A DNA stretch of 64,000 nucleotides from Phocoena phocoena (Eukaryota; Chordata; Mammalia; Artiodactyla; Phocoenidae), in the NCBI RefSeq assembly GCF_963924675.1, contig NC_089232.1, forward strand, positions 35,359,312-35,423,311, given 5' to 3'. Numbering within the stretch: the first letter of the stretch is position 1; each line of letters starts with the position of its first letter. The translations under genes were made by a program, and so were the position numbers. Shown one piece after another: positions 1 through 11,089 of this stretch. A model generated the notes under the pieces. It did not search any database. It was not told where the DNA came from and saw nothing but the letters and a program-made list of their open reading frames with translations.

Positions 1-55
1 TAAATGAATCGGCATGGCTGTGATCCAATAAAACTTTGTTTATAAATACTGACAT
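1..55. mobile_element. hAT-type DNA transposon fragment
   Basis: Contains ggctgtgatccaataaaact, the internal part of the same nonautonomous hAT family found complete at 2066-2295, in the opposite orientation. Confidence 0.5.
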
Positions 56-614
56 TGAATTTCATATCAGTTTCATGCATTATTGGTAAGTGCAATTTTT
101 AAAATGTAGAAACCAGTTTTAGCTCGTGGGCTTTACAAAAATAGGCAGCTGGTTAGATATGATCATAGTTGCCCTCTCCCTGCCCTGCTCAGCCCAGAGT
201 TGTCATATGCAGTGGCCCTGCCTCCAGCTGGGTCTCTTCTCCCTTACCCTAATCTCCAATATGCCATCCCGCTCTGGGCTTTCTTTCCACCTTTTGCCCT
301 CTCCTTTCTCAGGCCTTTTCCTCTATGCCCCAGAACCTCAATTCAATTGTAAATAAACTTCTTTTCACCTTTAACCTTTTAGCTCCTTCCTTGACTTAAC
401 AGCAAAGAGAATGTATTCCCTAAGGAACTTTCTTCCTTTGTTGAATTCTAGAAAGGCTACTACTCATTTTCCCACGCCCATGGGCATGGGAAGTGGTGTT
501 GGCACTCTCCATATTCCTCAATCCGACTTCTAAACCTTTATTCTTCCACCCTCTGGCAAAAACCCCTCCTCCTTTGAAGCTCTTATCATCTGACTCTTTG
601 AACAATAGCTAACA

Positions 615-715
615 CACAGAGTGAGATCCTCACAACCTCTAGGAGATAGGTACCATTATTATCCCCTAAAGTCACACAGCAGGGCCAGGATTCTAATCCC
701 AGCAGGCAGTGCTCA
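615..715. repeat. MIR-like fragment
   Basis: 'gagataggtaccattattatccc' context and 'agtcacacagcagggcc' match the MIR 3' core. Confidence 0.5.
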
Positions 716-890
716 CTACCAAGATGTTACATTGTCTTTTTTCTATGATCATGTACCATGTGGATAACCAACCTGCATCCTCGCCTCACTATCCATTATC
801 AGTTTGGCACATGGGCAGAAATAGATGCATACAACTTGAGTCATTTGAAGAGGATTTAATAGAGGAACTATTTATAAAAGTGTAGGTCAG

Positions 891-1092
891 GGCTTCCCTG
901 GTGGCCCAGTGGTTGAGAGTCCACCTGCCGATGCAGGGGACACGGGTTTGTGTCCCGGTCCGGGAAGATCCCACGTGCCGCGGAGCGGCTGGGCTCGTGA
1001 GCCATGGCCACTGAGCCTGCGTGTCCGGAGCCTGTGCTCCGCAACGGGAGAGGCCACAACAGTGAGAGGCCCGTGTACTGCAAAAAAAAAAA
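891..1092 (+). mobile_element. CHR-type tRNA-derived SINE (short class)
   Basis: Starts ggcttccctggtggcccagt (A-box region), carries a B-box-like gggtttgtgtcccgg and ends in poly(A). Perfect target duplication aaaagtgtaggtcag at 876-890 and 1090-1104. Confidence 0.95.
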
Positions 1093-1414
1093 AGTGTAGG
1101 TCAGTCTTCCTCAACGTTTTTTTCATTATCATCCACCCTAAAGAGAAAAATTAAATCAATTTACTAATAACTTTACTAATTAAATTAACTTAATTAATAA
1201 AACATCCAGTTCACCCCAACCCAATCCATTCTTCCGACTACAGAGGAAGTCTTCTTTCTAACTGGACTCTGTGGGTGTCTCTGGGACAGGGAACTGAAAG
1301 GCTGGAGATGGGCAAGAGGAAGACCTTTTCCGCTTTTGTTTGCTGTACAAGATTCATGTATCATCTAATTTTAAAATAAAATGTAATTTAAAAAATGGAT
1401 CTAAAATGCAAATA

Positions 1415-1800
1415 TGGTCATTCTTTCTCAGGCTCAAAACACTTCTGTAGCCCATCTGCCTCCAAGTTAAAATCCAAATTCATTCACACAAGGGCCCTCA
1501 GCATACTTCTTTAGCCACATCTGCACCACTTTCCACCTAAACCCTGTGTCCAGACATGTGAGTTACTGAAAAGTAAATGCATTCCCTAAGCGAATTTCTT
1601 CCTTGGCTGTCAGTTTGTTCATAATGCCATTTTGTATCAGGCATTTTTGTGTACTTGCAGTTTCTACATCCTAGCATGCAAAGCCTCTCCATTCCCTCTT
1701 CACTTCTTCCTGGTGAATTCTTCTTCACTCTTCAAGGTCCAGCTAACATAACTTCTCTGCTCTCCCGTGGGAATAGCTGCCGACCTTCTCCTCCATGCCA
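1415..1800. repeat. Possible L2-type LINE fragment
   Basis: Pyrimidine-rich sequence resembling L2 ('caagtccaaatt'-like and 'cttcaaggtccagctaac' segments). Weak by eye. Confidence 0.35.
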
Positions 1801-1811
1801 CGGCTCTGCAG

Positions 1812-1965
1812 CTGGTGATTAAGAGCACAGGCTCTGACGTCAGACTTGTGTGGGTTCAGATCCTGGATTTGTCACATACCAGTTGGTGACTTTGGGCAAG
1901 TTATTTAACCTCAGTGCTTCAGTGTCCTTATTTGTAAAATGGAGATTAAAATATGTAGTTCCTCT
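1812..1965 (+). repeat. MIR SINE
   Basis: Matches the MIR order: 'agagcacaggctctg', 'gtgggttcagatcctgg', 'gtgactttgggcaagtta', 'ttaacctcagtgcttcagt', 'tgtaaaatggagat'. Confidence 0.85.
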
Positions 1966-2065
1966 CTTAGAAGGAGAGTATTCATTCACCAAATATTTCC
2001 TAGCTATTATACATCAAAACAGAAAAAAGTTCCTGCCACAGCAGAACTTATATTAGATTTTAGAG

Positions 2066-2295
2066 CAGGGGTTGGCAAACTATAGCCCTGGTGCCAAATT
2101 GAGCCACCTGTTTTGTAAACAAAATTTTATGGGAGCATAGCCACACCCATTCATTTATGTATTGTCTGTGGCCACTTCCATGCCATAGTGGTTGAGATCA
2201 GTGGTTGTGACATAGATCACAGGGCCTGCAGAGCCAAAACTATTTACCTTTAAGATAATATTTATTGTTTAGAAAAAGGTTTTAGCCCCGGCTCT
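2066..2295. mobile_element. Nonautonomous hAT-type DNA transposon, near full length
   Basis: Begins caggggttggcaaac and ends gttttagccccggctctg, which are imperfect inverted repeats. The middle matches the mammalian repeat with 'tttgtaaacaaaattttat' and 'gggcctgcagagcc'. The subfamily name is uncertain. Confidence 0.65.
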
Positions 2296-2990
2296 GGTGA
2301 GATTGAGTTCATATATGTAAAGTGTTTAAAATTTAAAAACATTGCCTGGGCCTTGGAAAGCTCTCAGTAGATGCCAGCATTATTAACATTATTGCATACT
2401 CTTATAATAACACTTAACAGGTACTCAGTAAAATTTTTTGCTGAATAAATGAATAAACAGAGAGGTAAAGAGGAACAAGAAGTTGGGGTTGTGGAAGCTG
2501 CTGGAGGAGGATTTTCAAGAAGGTGGAAGTGGTCAGCAGGGTTGGGTGACAAATCAATATTGAAGGAAGATTGTCAGATTTAGCAATCAGATAAAATGAC
2601 CTAAACTCGGAGCAGCTTACGTGAAGTGGTGAGGACAAAAGCTAGGCTATGGTAGGTTTAGGAGGGAGTGGAAATGAGGAAGAACAAATAGGAAAGTAGA
2701 GATTATACAGCTATGGGACAGCAAGTACTGAGATAAAAATGAACACATTTAGTCAGAAATGACTAAACCTGAATTTTAAAAAATCTGCTAACCAAAAATA
2801 TCAGGTTTGATATACTAGGGTATCTGATGGCTTTTCTGCTCAACTCTAAGCTGTCTGGTGTTGGGTAAAACATCAATGGTTAAAATTCGAGTCCAGAACT
2901 AGAAGACAGACTTCAGGCAGAATCTTCAAGTCTGGACCATTAAAAGATTTATGATGATGTTGGTGATAATAAAGTAATGTTGTTTCTTTT

Positions 2991-3392
2991 TTCTCTTTTA
3001 AACACAACTCATTATTATTATTGTTTTATTTATTATTTTTTTGGCTGCATTGCATCTTTGTTGCTGTGTGCATGCTTTCTCTAGCTGCGGCGAGCAGGCG
3101 GGGGCTACTCTTTGTTGCAGGGCGCGGGCTTCTCACTGCTGTGGCTTCTCTTGTTGCAGAGCACGGTCTCTTTGCACGCGGGCTTCAGTGGTTGTAGCAC
3201 GCAAGCTCAGTAGTTGCAGCACACAGGCCCTAGAGCGTGCGGGCTTCAGTAGTTGCAGTGTGTGGGCTCAGTAGTTGTGGTGCCCAGGCTTAGTTTCTCT
3301 GCATCATGCGAGATCTTCCCAGACCAGGGATTAAACCCGTGTCCCCTGCATTGGCAGGCAGATTCTTAACCACTGTGTCACCAGGGAAGTCC
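2991..3392 (-). mobile_element. CHR-type SINE, long class
   Basis: Inverted long-class element with repeated 'gggcttcagtagttg'-like segments. Imperfect flanking duplication aatgttgtttctttt at 2976-2990 and 3393-3408 (one extra T). It is more diverged than the short-class copies. Confidence 0.9.
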
Positions 3393-3929
3393 AATGTTTG
3401 TTTCTTTTGTGATGTTAATGATTGTGTCATCTTAACTGGTGTAAAATGAGAATTTCAATGCAAACAGCGATGTAAATTTGCCTACAGAATATTTATTGTA
3501 ATCGCAAAACAAAAACAGTACAGGCATTTTTGTTCATTCTATAAACATGTACTGAGTACTTTGCATGCACTATGCATTCTGATAGATATAGATATGTGTT
3601 TGGAACTTAGTTAATTTGGTCATTGCTTTCCCTATCCCCTCCAGGAATTTATGATTTAGTTGGTGAAAAAGGCTAGTCCAAATAGGTTCAATATTTGTTA
3701 TAAATGCTAAGGTACTAGTTTAGATGGGTTACAGCAGGGGCTCGAAAGAATAAAATCATTTATATGAAGCTATTTTGCCAGCTGTCAACTGTTTGCCAAC
3801 TATTTTTACATCTATACATATGTACATTAAGAATAAAGAGAATGATATCAACTCATAGCTGCTTTCTGGAAAACGTGTATGAGACATTGAGGATTCTGAA
3901 CACATGCATATTATTACTGAGGTCTTTTT

Positions 3930-4125
3930 AAAGAGTCTACAAAAGAGTATGTTTAGTATGATCTTATTTTTATTAAAATATACACTATATTTTAATAAAA
4001 TATATACTATACATAGAGGAAAAGTCTATAAAGATACACATTCAGAATATTATCAGGGGTTATACCTGGGAGGTGGGATTACTGGGATATTATTTTCCTT
4101 GCTATACAATTTTGCATTTAAAAAA
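3930..4125 (+). repeat. Ancient L1 (L1M/HAL1-like) 3' fragment
   Basis: Contains 'gggttatacctgggaggt' followed by 'gggattactggg', the decayed 3' end of an old L1-type element. Confidence 0.5.
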
Positions 4126-4126
4126 A

Positions 4127-4261
4127 TTTTTTTTTCCCTCTGGCTATGCTGCCCAGCATGTGGGATCCTAGTTCCCTGACCAGGGATCAAACCCATGTCA
4201 CGCCCCCCCCCCCCACAGTGGAAGCACGGAGTCTCAACCACTGGACCAACAGGGCAGTCCC
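4127..4261 (-). mobile_element. Short tRNA-Glu-type SINE with internal poly-C
   Basis: Inverted copy of the CHR-related short form ('ggctatgctgcccagcatg' to 'ccaacagggcagtcc'). A 12-base C run at 4203-4214 replaces part of the middle. Confidence 0.75.
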
Positions 4262-5083
4262 AGGGCTTACTCTTATAATCACAAATAACAATGGAACAAA
4301 ACCATTGAGTTTTAACCACATGTTACGAGCATACAACCTGTGTGTTTATAAGCTAGAGGTTTTTATGTTTTTTAGATTGTCAATGTTTGGTTGTTACATG
4401 AATAGCAACAAAAATTTCTTAGCCTACAAATGTTAGCAGATGACGTCTCAAAGAGATGTGTCTGGAAGTTAACGCTGTTGGTTAGACCCCTTCTGCAAGT
4501 GGCAAACCAACCAGACACCTGCTGTTGAAACACTGGGATTTACTTAAAACAGGGACTTCTGTGCATACAATGAATGAATGAATACAGTGTGAATCACTTA
4601 GTTTGACCGCAAGTAACAAGACACTGGTAAAAAGTGGCTTAAACAATAAAGACGTACTATTTCGCATAACCTAAAGTCCAGAGGTAGGTGGTGGGTTCCA
4701 AGTCTGGTCCACTCAGTAGCTCAGAAATTCCAGGATTCTCAGTCAGCTCTCCTTTGATTTTCTTGGCATTCTCCCCCTGGAAGTGCTGAACACCACTGTC
4801 TCAAACAAGAACTTCTGAGGGCAGGCCCATATCTCTCTTTTGTTCAGGGATTCAAATTTTTTCCAGTATTTCCCTAGCAGACATCTCCTTGCATTTTATT
4901 GGTCACCCTGTGACAGTTCAGTGTAAGGAAAAACAAGGAAAAAAACGATGCTCAGTCAAAAGAAAAAACCATGACCACCCCTAAACCAAGAGCTAGAGAA
5001 AGGGATTACCATTATTGCCCTAGACCAGCAGTGTGTAGTAGAATCTAATGGGAGCCATAATGCAAGAAAAAGCATAGCTCCCT

Positions 5084-5200
5084 GGGAGTTCCCCGATGGC
5101 CTGGTGGCTAGGATTCCAGGCTTTCACCTTTCACTGCCACAGCCTGGGTTCAACCCCTGGTCAGGGAACTAAGATCCCACAAGGCCCACGGCGTAGCCTA
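5084..5200 (+). mobile_element. Short tRNA-Glu-type SINE
   Basis: Diverged forward copy starting near gggagttccccgatgg and ending near ggcgtagcctac. Its A-rich tail has been replaced by a TA/TTTTA microsatellite that runs to 5263. Confidence 0.75.
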
Positions 5201-5263
5201 CATGTATGTGTGTATATATATATATATATTTATATTTTTATTTTTATTTTTATATATATATAG
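5201..5263. repeat. TA/TTTTTA microsatellite
   Basis: TG/TA alternation followed by TTTTTA units, adjoining the 3' end of the preceding SINE and probably grown from its tail. Confidence 0.85.
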
Positions 5264-5579
5264 CCGCCGGAGTAGTCTTTGGAAAGCCAAAAGCAAGTCT
5301 TCATTTTCTCCTTCATGAACGAGCTCCAACATCGATAATCAACAGTGCGTCCTATCACCGTAACTAGAAATAAGCACCAAGGGTGCATCTGGTATTATTC
5401 CAACAAAGGCACGTTAGTTATGGAATTTGGACTTTGAGTTCCTGAGGTACGGTTCTGGATGTGACCCTGACTATCTGTGTCATCTTAACGGAGTCACTTG
5501 GCTTATCTGGTCCCCAGTTTCCTCATCTTAAAACAGGTGGTCCTTTAATGTCCTTTGAACACTAGTACTCCATGATTTT

Positions 5580-5877
5580 TTTTTTTTTTAATTTATTTAT
5601 TTATTATTTTATTTTTGGCTGTGTTGGGTCTTCGTTTCTGTGTGAGGGCTTTCTCTAGTTGTGGCGAGCAGGGGTCACTCTTCATAGTGGTGCGTGGGCC
5701 TCTCACTGTCGCGGCCCCTCCCGTTGCAGAGCACAAGCTCCAGACACGCAGGCTCAGTAGCTGTGGCTCACGGGCCCAGTTGCTCCGCGGCATGTGGGAC
5801 CTTCCCAGACCAGGGCTTGAACCCGTGTCCCCTGCGTTGGCAGGCAGAGTCTCAACCACTGCGCCACCAGGGAAGCC
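5580..5877 (-). mobile_element. CHR-type SINE, intermediate form
   Basis: Inverted copy that starts like the long class ('ggctgtgttgggtcttcg') and continues with short-class sequence ('ctcccgttgcagagcac'). Target duplication ctccatgatttt at 5568-5579 and 5878-5889. Confidence 0.92.
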
Positions 5878-6518
5878 CTCCATGATTTTATATTACTGTT
5901 CAACTGGGGACCTCCCCAGCCCATATCTGAAATCAGAAAGCTGGGCCAGCAACACACAAGAAGTCATCAGAAGGGCACTTTCTCTGATGCCATGGAGCAA
6001 AAGGCACTTTTAGAGGGAAAGAAAGAAGGCAAACCATGGTGACTTGTCATTCATTTACTCAGTAAGTATTACAGGGAACCCACTATGTGTCAGAGTGACT
6101 CTCTATTCAGTAAGAGAGACAAAGACGTGGTCTCTGCTCTCAGTGAGCTTGGGAGGGAATACAGATAGGCAGATATCAAATTACAAAAGGTGTAAAGAGC
6201 GTTAGGACAGAAGAGGGTACACATGGGAGGCGCACCTAGCCCAACTAAGGGGAGGGGAGAGAAGCCTCCCTGGAGCAAAGCAAGTGATACCCAACGGAGG
6301 GCTGGAAGAAGAGTACTTGGTTGCCCCTCCTGGCATCATGGGAAATTGCCTGGCCTACTGGGCATCTCATCCTACATTTTATCTTCTTCTCTTCTCTGAC
6401 TTACTGTTTTTCTGGTCCTTTCTTCCATGCCTTTGCCCAGCTGTCTGTATATCTGGGATCTGGTGAGAGGACCACAGGGAAACTCTTGCAGCAAACTGAA
6501 AGTTTCTATTTCAGATCT

Positions 6519-6676
6519 TTCCACCACCATCATTTCCAGAATCACCATAATCACCTCCACCACTATCACCACACCATCACTTCCACCCCATCATCGCTAT
6601 TACCTTCACCACTACCACTCAACATCTCCACCATCATTTCCCCCATCAAAAGTACCACCTCTGCTACCATCAAAAA
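6519..6676 (+). repeat. Imperfect CAC/ATC-rich trinucleotide region
   Basis: Many CAC, CAT and ATC triplets with interruptions, giving a His- or Thr/Ile/Ser-rich translation depending on the frame. No codon-level sign of a real gene. Confidence 0.75.
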
Positions 6677-6842
6677 AGTACACAAGTAAGCCTTGCTTTA
6701 ATTCCAAAATGATATATAAAATCTGAGTTAATACAATGAACAAATTAAGGGATGATTATTTGCTTTTCCAAATTATTCAATCTATAGCAATCTTAAATAG
6801 TTAAGTTTTCCTAGTGTTTTTTATATGTGCTTTGTTTTTTTT

Positions 6843-6972
6843 CAGGCTCAGCGGCCATGGCTCACGGGCCCAGCCGCTCTGCGGCATGTGGGATCTTCCC
6901 GGACTGGGGCACGAACCCGTGTCCCCTGCATCGGCAGTCGGACTCTCAACCACTGCGCCACCAGGGAAGCCC
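6843..6972 (-). mobile_element. 3'-truncated CHR-type SINE with perfect 16-bp duplication
   Basis: Only the tRNA-related 5' portion is present (inverted, from 'caggctcagcgg' to 'gggaagccc'). About 70 bp of the 3' body is missing. Flanks are identical copies of tgtgctttgttttttt at 6826-6841 and 6973-6988, so it was inserted in this short form. Confidence 0.9.
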
Positions 6973-7244
6973 TGTGCTTTGTTTTTTTAAACAAATATTT
7001 CAATTGCCTAGATCTCTTTAGGAATATACCTATTTTAAGAAGTAAGGCATACCAGAGACAGGATTTTCATGCTAAGAAAGAAGGGAAAGCATAATAAGTT
7101 TGAAATGTCTCTTTTCTTCATTCACTAAATTATTGAGAAGAGTTTTATAGCACGAACAAATCTATTCAACATTAAGCAGTTTTAGTTACTTTGGCCGTAA
7201 ATCAGTGACTGCAAAGGCAGAAGTTAATTCTATCAATAGTACTC

Positions 7245-7390
7245 CTATACATAAATAGTATACCTATATATAAATATAGAATACTTATATTAAAATATAT
7301 GACATACGTATATGCTTAGAGCATATATTCTAATATATTTATCAAATATTTGTATAAATAAATATATAGCACTTATATATGTGATCAATG
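7245..7390. repeat. AT-rich low-complexity stretch
   Basis: Dominated by TATA/ATATTT alternation with no regular unit. Confidence 0.7.
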
Positions 7391-7439
7391 TATATTACTA
7401 CAAATCTCCTTCTCTGATTGTGAAATTTGAAGTAGACTA

Positions 7440-8084
7440 TAAAAATGGTTACAAATTCCTCTCATCCTTGTATGCACATCCCCTGCCATGTGACTCTGCT
7501 CCTCTTCTGGTCAAGAAGGAAAGTCTAATTCCCTGCTTCTTGACTTTTGACTCTGGGTTGGCTATGTGACTTCTCTGGCTAATGAGATAGTATAAACAAA
7601 TGTGATGCAAGCAGAGGCTTGAAAAATGCATGTACTTTGGGGTTTGCCCTCTTGCTGATCTGGGAACCCTGCCACCACTGCCATGTGATCTAATCTGGGC
7701 AGGTCTACTGGAAGATAACAGATCACATGGAGCAGAGATGAGCTAGTCCAGCTCAGGCCAGACCAGTCAGCCTGCCAATCACCAGATACATAAGAGACCA
7801 TCCTAGATCATCCAGCCCCAGCTGAGCTGGCCGAGGCCAGAACAGTCACCTGGTCTAAAGGCCACACACTCATGAGAGATAATAAAATGTTTATTGTTTT
7901 AAGCCACAAAATTTTGTGTTTTCTTTTGTTTGTTTGTTTTTTGGCCACACAGCATGTGGGATCTTAGTTCCTTGACCAATGATCAGACCTGAGCCCCCTG
8001 CAGTTGAAGCACAGCATCTTTACCACTGGACCACCAGGGAAGTCCCTTGTGGTGTTTGTTATACAGCAAAAGCTAACTGATACA
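7440..8084 (+). repeat. MaLR-like solo LTR (old endogenous retroviral remnant)
   Basis: The 3' part, 'gtttattgttttaagccaca' and 'gcaaaagctaactgatacag', matches the end of mammalian MLT1-type LTRs. The 5' limit is uncertain. It carries no coding sequence and is split by the SINE at 7925-8046. Confidence 0.5.
7925..8046 (-). mobile_element. Short tRNA-Glu-type SINE inside an LTR
   Basis: Inverted short form ('ttggccacacagcatgtggg' to 'ccaccagggaagtccc') that splits the MaLR-like LTR near its 3' end. Confidence 0.8.
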
Positions 8085-8089
8085 GGGAC

Positions 8090-9860
8090 CATATCTTACT
8101 GAGTTTTGTTTTCCTCTTTTCCTTTTACGCATTCCAAAAAGCTTGGGTAAAACGTTTGGTCGCCACAAACATATGATCTTTAATTTTCTTCCAATTCTAA
8201 AAGTTCATATTCTTAAGCATCCTTTCTGAGTTATGAGCTTTACAGAAGAAAGGGGCTGGGGAATAAAGGTAGTAAAAATGAGGCATGATATTAAGAGTGA
8301 GAAGGGAGCTGGAGATGTGAAATAAGGTGGTGACAATGGGATGCTAAGGCCAAAAAGAGAGGTTGGTACAACTCATAAAATGTTGACTAACTTCCTGGGA
8401 GAAATTTGTTCTATTAAATCAGAATCTCTATGAAATTCCCTGGCACTGACCCCAGATGTCCCTATGTTAAATTGCAAACAGCAAACATACATTCTAAAAT
8501 TCCCTTATGTTCCATTCCTTAGTTCCTCTCAATCCTTTTCACTATCCTAAATATGGCTTTCTATTTTGGTAGTTAGAATTTTTTTGGCTATAAGTGACAG
8601 AAGCCCAACTTGATCTAAAAAGGCCAGATCATCCTCAAGCTTCAGGCAAGGTTGAATCCAGTTGCTCAACTGATGTCCTCAGGGAACTGTCCCTCCATCT
8701 CCAGCTCTAGGTTCTGCTTTCCTATGTTCTGGCCTCCCTGTATCCCTCAATCCCTGACCTATTTTGTGGGTCTCAGAGTTGAGTGGTAGCAACTGTCTAC
8801 TGGTGATCAAGCCCTCCTCCTGTTACCCTGATCATGTCAGAGGCACTAAGATCCATCCAATTTCCCAAGTCAAAAACTTGGAAGTTATCCCAGACCTCTC
8901 CATTAGTCTCCATATCTAATAGATCATGAAGCCAAGTAATTTCCACCCCATCTGTGTCTTTGGAATTAGTTTTCCCTCTCCACGGCCAATGCCACTGTGC
9001 TTTGTCATGCATTGTTATTTCTGTTGTGGAAGAAGAAAATTTCTCCCTAACCAGTCTTTGCTTTGCTTCCTGCAAACCATCCTCCATGCCTGGAGTAATC
9101 TATTAATAATGTAAATCTGAGTCTAGCATTCCCTGCTTAAAATGGTTATGTAACTCATATAAGCTGCTCCATAAATTTAGGGTACAAACATGATCCCATA
9201 TGGGGAGTTTTCCAGTGGATCACTTGAACCTCACCTGCCCTGTTGGCAGAGATCTTAGGTTGAGTTCCCCAGAAATAGAGCCTGAGCTGGGGATAAGCGT
9301 TGTTATTTTAGAGGCCTCATTGCTTCCCTGCCACTGGGCTATGACTAAGCCCATTCTAAACCACCCTGTTTGGCCTAATTTATAATAGAGTCTTGGGGTA
9401 GGAGATCGAAGATTGGTGTCTTTCCTCCCAAGAGACCAGAGGCTTCTCATTTTAAATGCTGTGCACCTAGTGCCAAGCTCTGCCTACCTGGGGTCTCAGA
9501 GTGGGACCATGATCCAGTCATAAAGGATTCTTTTATGTCTGAGGTCAAAAACTCAAATGCCTACAGGAGCCAGAAACCCGACAGACTCGGCAGCAACCAC
9601 TCTGTTGCAATCAACTGTTACCAAGCAAGAATTTGGCACTCACCATCCCCACATCTTTGGAGTTTTTTCAGGAGGAGCTAAAAATCTTGATTTTTACGTG
9701 AAATATTCTGATTTCAAACTGTTACCTTGATTTCTTTAAAAAAGCAGGCAAAACAAAATTCATCTGGGGCCTCATCTGACCCAGGGGCTATCAGTTTGCA
9801 AACCCCCAAACAATGGATGCCCACTTACCTTAAATTTGCATAGCTATAGGGGCCCCTGCA
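8090..9860. other. Upstream flank without recognisable gene
   Basis: Mostly unique or very old repeat sequence. 8790-9190 resembles an ancient interspersed repeat ('aaaacttggaagttatccc', 'ctggagtaatct') of uncertain family. No exon-like structure seen. Confidence 0.5.
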
Positions 9861-9989
9861 AAGAGCTGGGACTGGACAGAGCTCAGCTGTGAACCTGCTC
9901 CAAAAGGTTCCAAGACTTCAGGAGAGTCTAACCTCCTTTAGCATGGTCTCTGCTGCCTCCCTGACCTGCCCTTCTCCTCGCCTCTCTGT

Positions 9990-10285
9990 TACCCTGGCTC
10001 CCCACACTGTCACACCTTAGGGCCTTTGGGTCAGTTATCTACGCCCTCTCACCTTCCTTCAAGATCTGGCTCCAACACCCCTTCCTCTGGGCAGCCTTCC
10101 TTTCCCTGACCTCTGCTTTTTCTCCTGCTTACCGCATGTTTTAGAGCAGTTATGCCATTGTCCTAATGCTTTCTTTACAGGACTGTTGCCCCACCTGACT
10201 GAAACCCTAGAGGGCAGGAGGTTCATTGACCACTGTATCCCCACAGCCTCACAAAGCACCTGGCACTTTAAATGCAGGTTGGAGG
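9990..10285 (+). repeat. L2 LINE 3' fragment
   Basis: 'agccttcctttccctgacc', 'agggcaggaggttcattgac' and 'cactgtatccccacagcc' followed by 'acctggcac' match the L2 3' end. Confidence 0.7.
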
Positions 10286-10865
10286 AAAGGGCCTCCAGTT
10301 TGAAAAATAATGACCAGACCACTGCCTTTCACATGCCAGAAATACATTTACGAAGAACCAGTCATTTTATTTTGAGAAAAGAAGTTGAAACTTGGTGTTT
10401 AAGAGAAGGGGTAAAAAACCCCTCTGCATACTGTCATCTTTAGAATGACTCCATATTTGTGAAATACAGTTGGAAAGAATAAGTGTTTATACTTCCTCAT
10501 CTTTGGACATAGCTGAAGCTTCTAAGAAGAGTTCTAGAACAAGAGAATGGCTAAACACCCGTTGCACTACTTTTCTCCCAGACCTCAAATGTCCCCAGGG
10601 CTTTTACAGCCGGGGATGTTTGCTGCCTCGGAGGGGAAAGGGAACCAGCTCCTCCGAATGAAACAGCACTTCTACAGAGGCGAGGCCTTCTGAGGGAGAG
10701 CAAGCAGCCACAGCTGAAAGGACCCTTTGCATAATCTACTCATAAATTGAGGCCGTAGAGTTGTAAACTGAAACTCCAGGGGCAAACCCTAAGCGGTTAC
10801 GTTTTCTCAACGAGAAGGTTGCCCAATCCTGTCAGTCATGTCTTGCTCTCTCTCTCCCGGATGAG

Positions 10866-10867
10866 AG

Positions 10868-10904
<37 letters not shown>
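10866..10904. repeat. GC/CA dinucleotide microsatellite
   Basis: A GCGCGC block passes into about 14 CA units. Confidence 0.95.
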
Positions 10905-10908
<4 letters not shown>

Positions 10909-11089
10909 TTCGGTGGACCGCTGCCTTGACCCTTGACTTTGAGCCTCTCTCCTACCTAAAGTAGGGATTTCAGGAAGCAGCGAGGTTTCATTCATAATAC
11001 ATGAACTCAAGGGAGGAGGGAGGAAGGGACAAGAGCCTTTCATCTCTGCTATTTAAAATCCCAGCCTTACAGCTGAAAGGGAAAATGAC

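Noticed and set aside
891..1092. tRNA-like A and B boxes (here and in every CHR SINE)
   Set aside because: These belong to tRNA-derived SINEs. They are not functional tRNA genes: there is no cloverleaf with an intact anticodon arm.
6321..6689. Histidine-rich open frame
   Set aside because: It comes from a CAC/ATC-rich low-complexity tract with no conserved domain, start context or splice structure.
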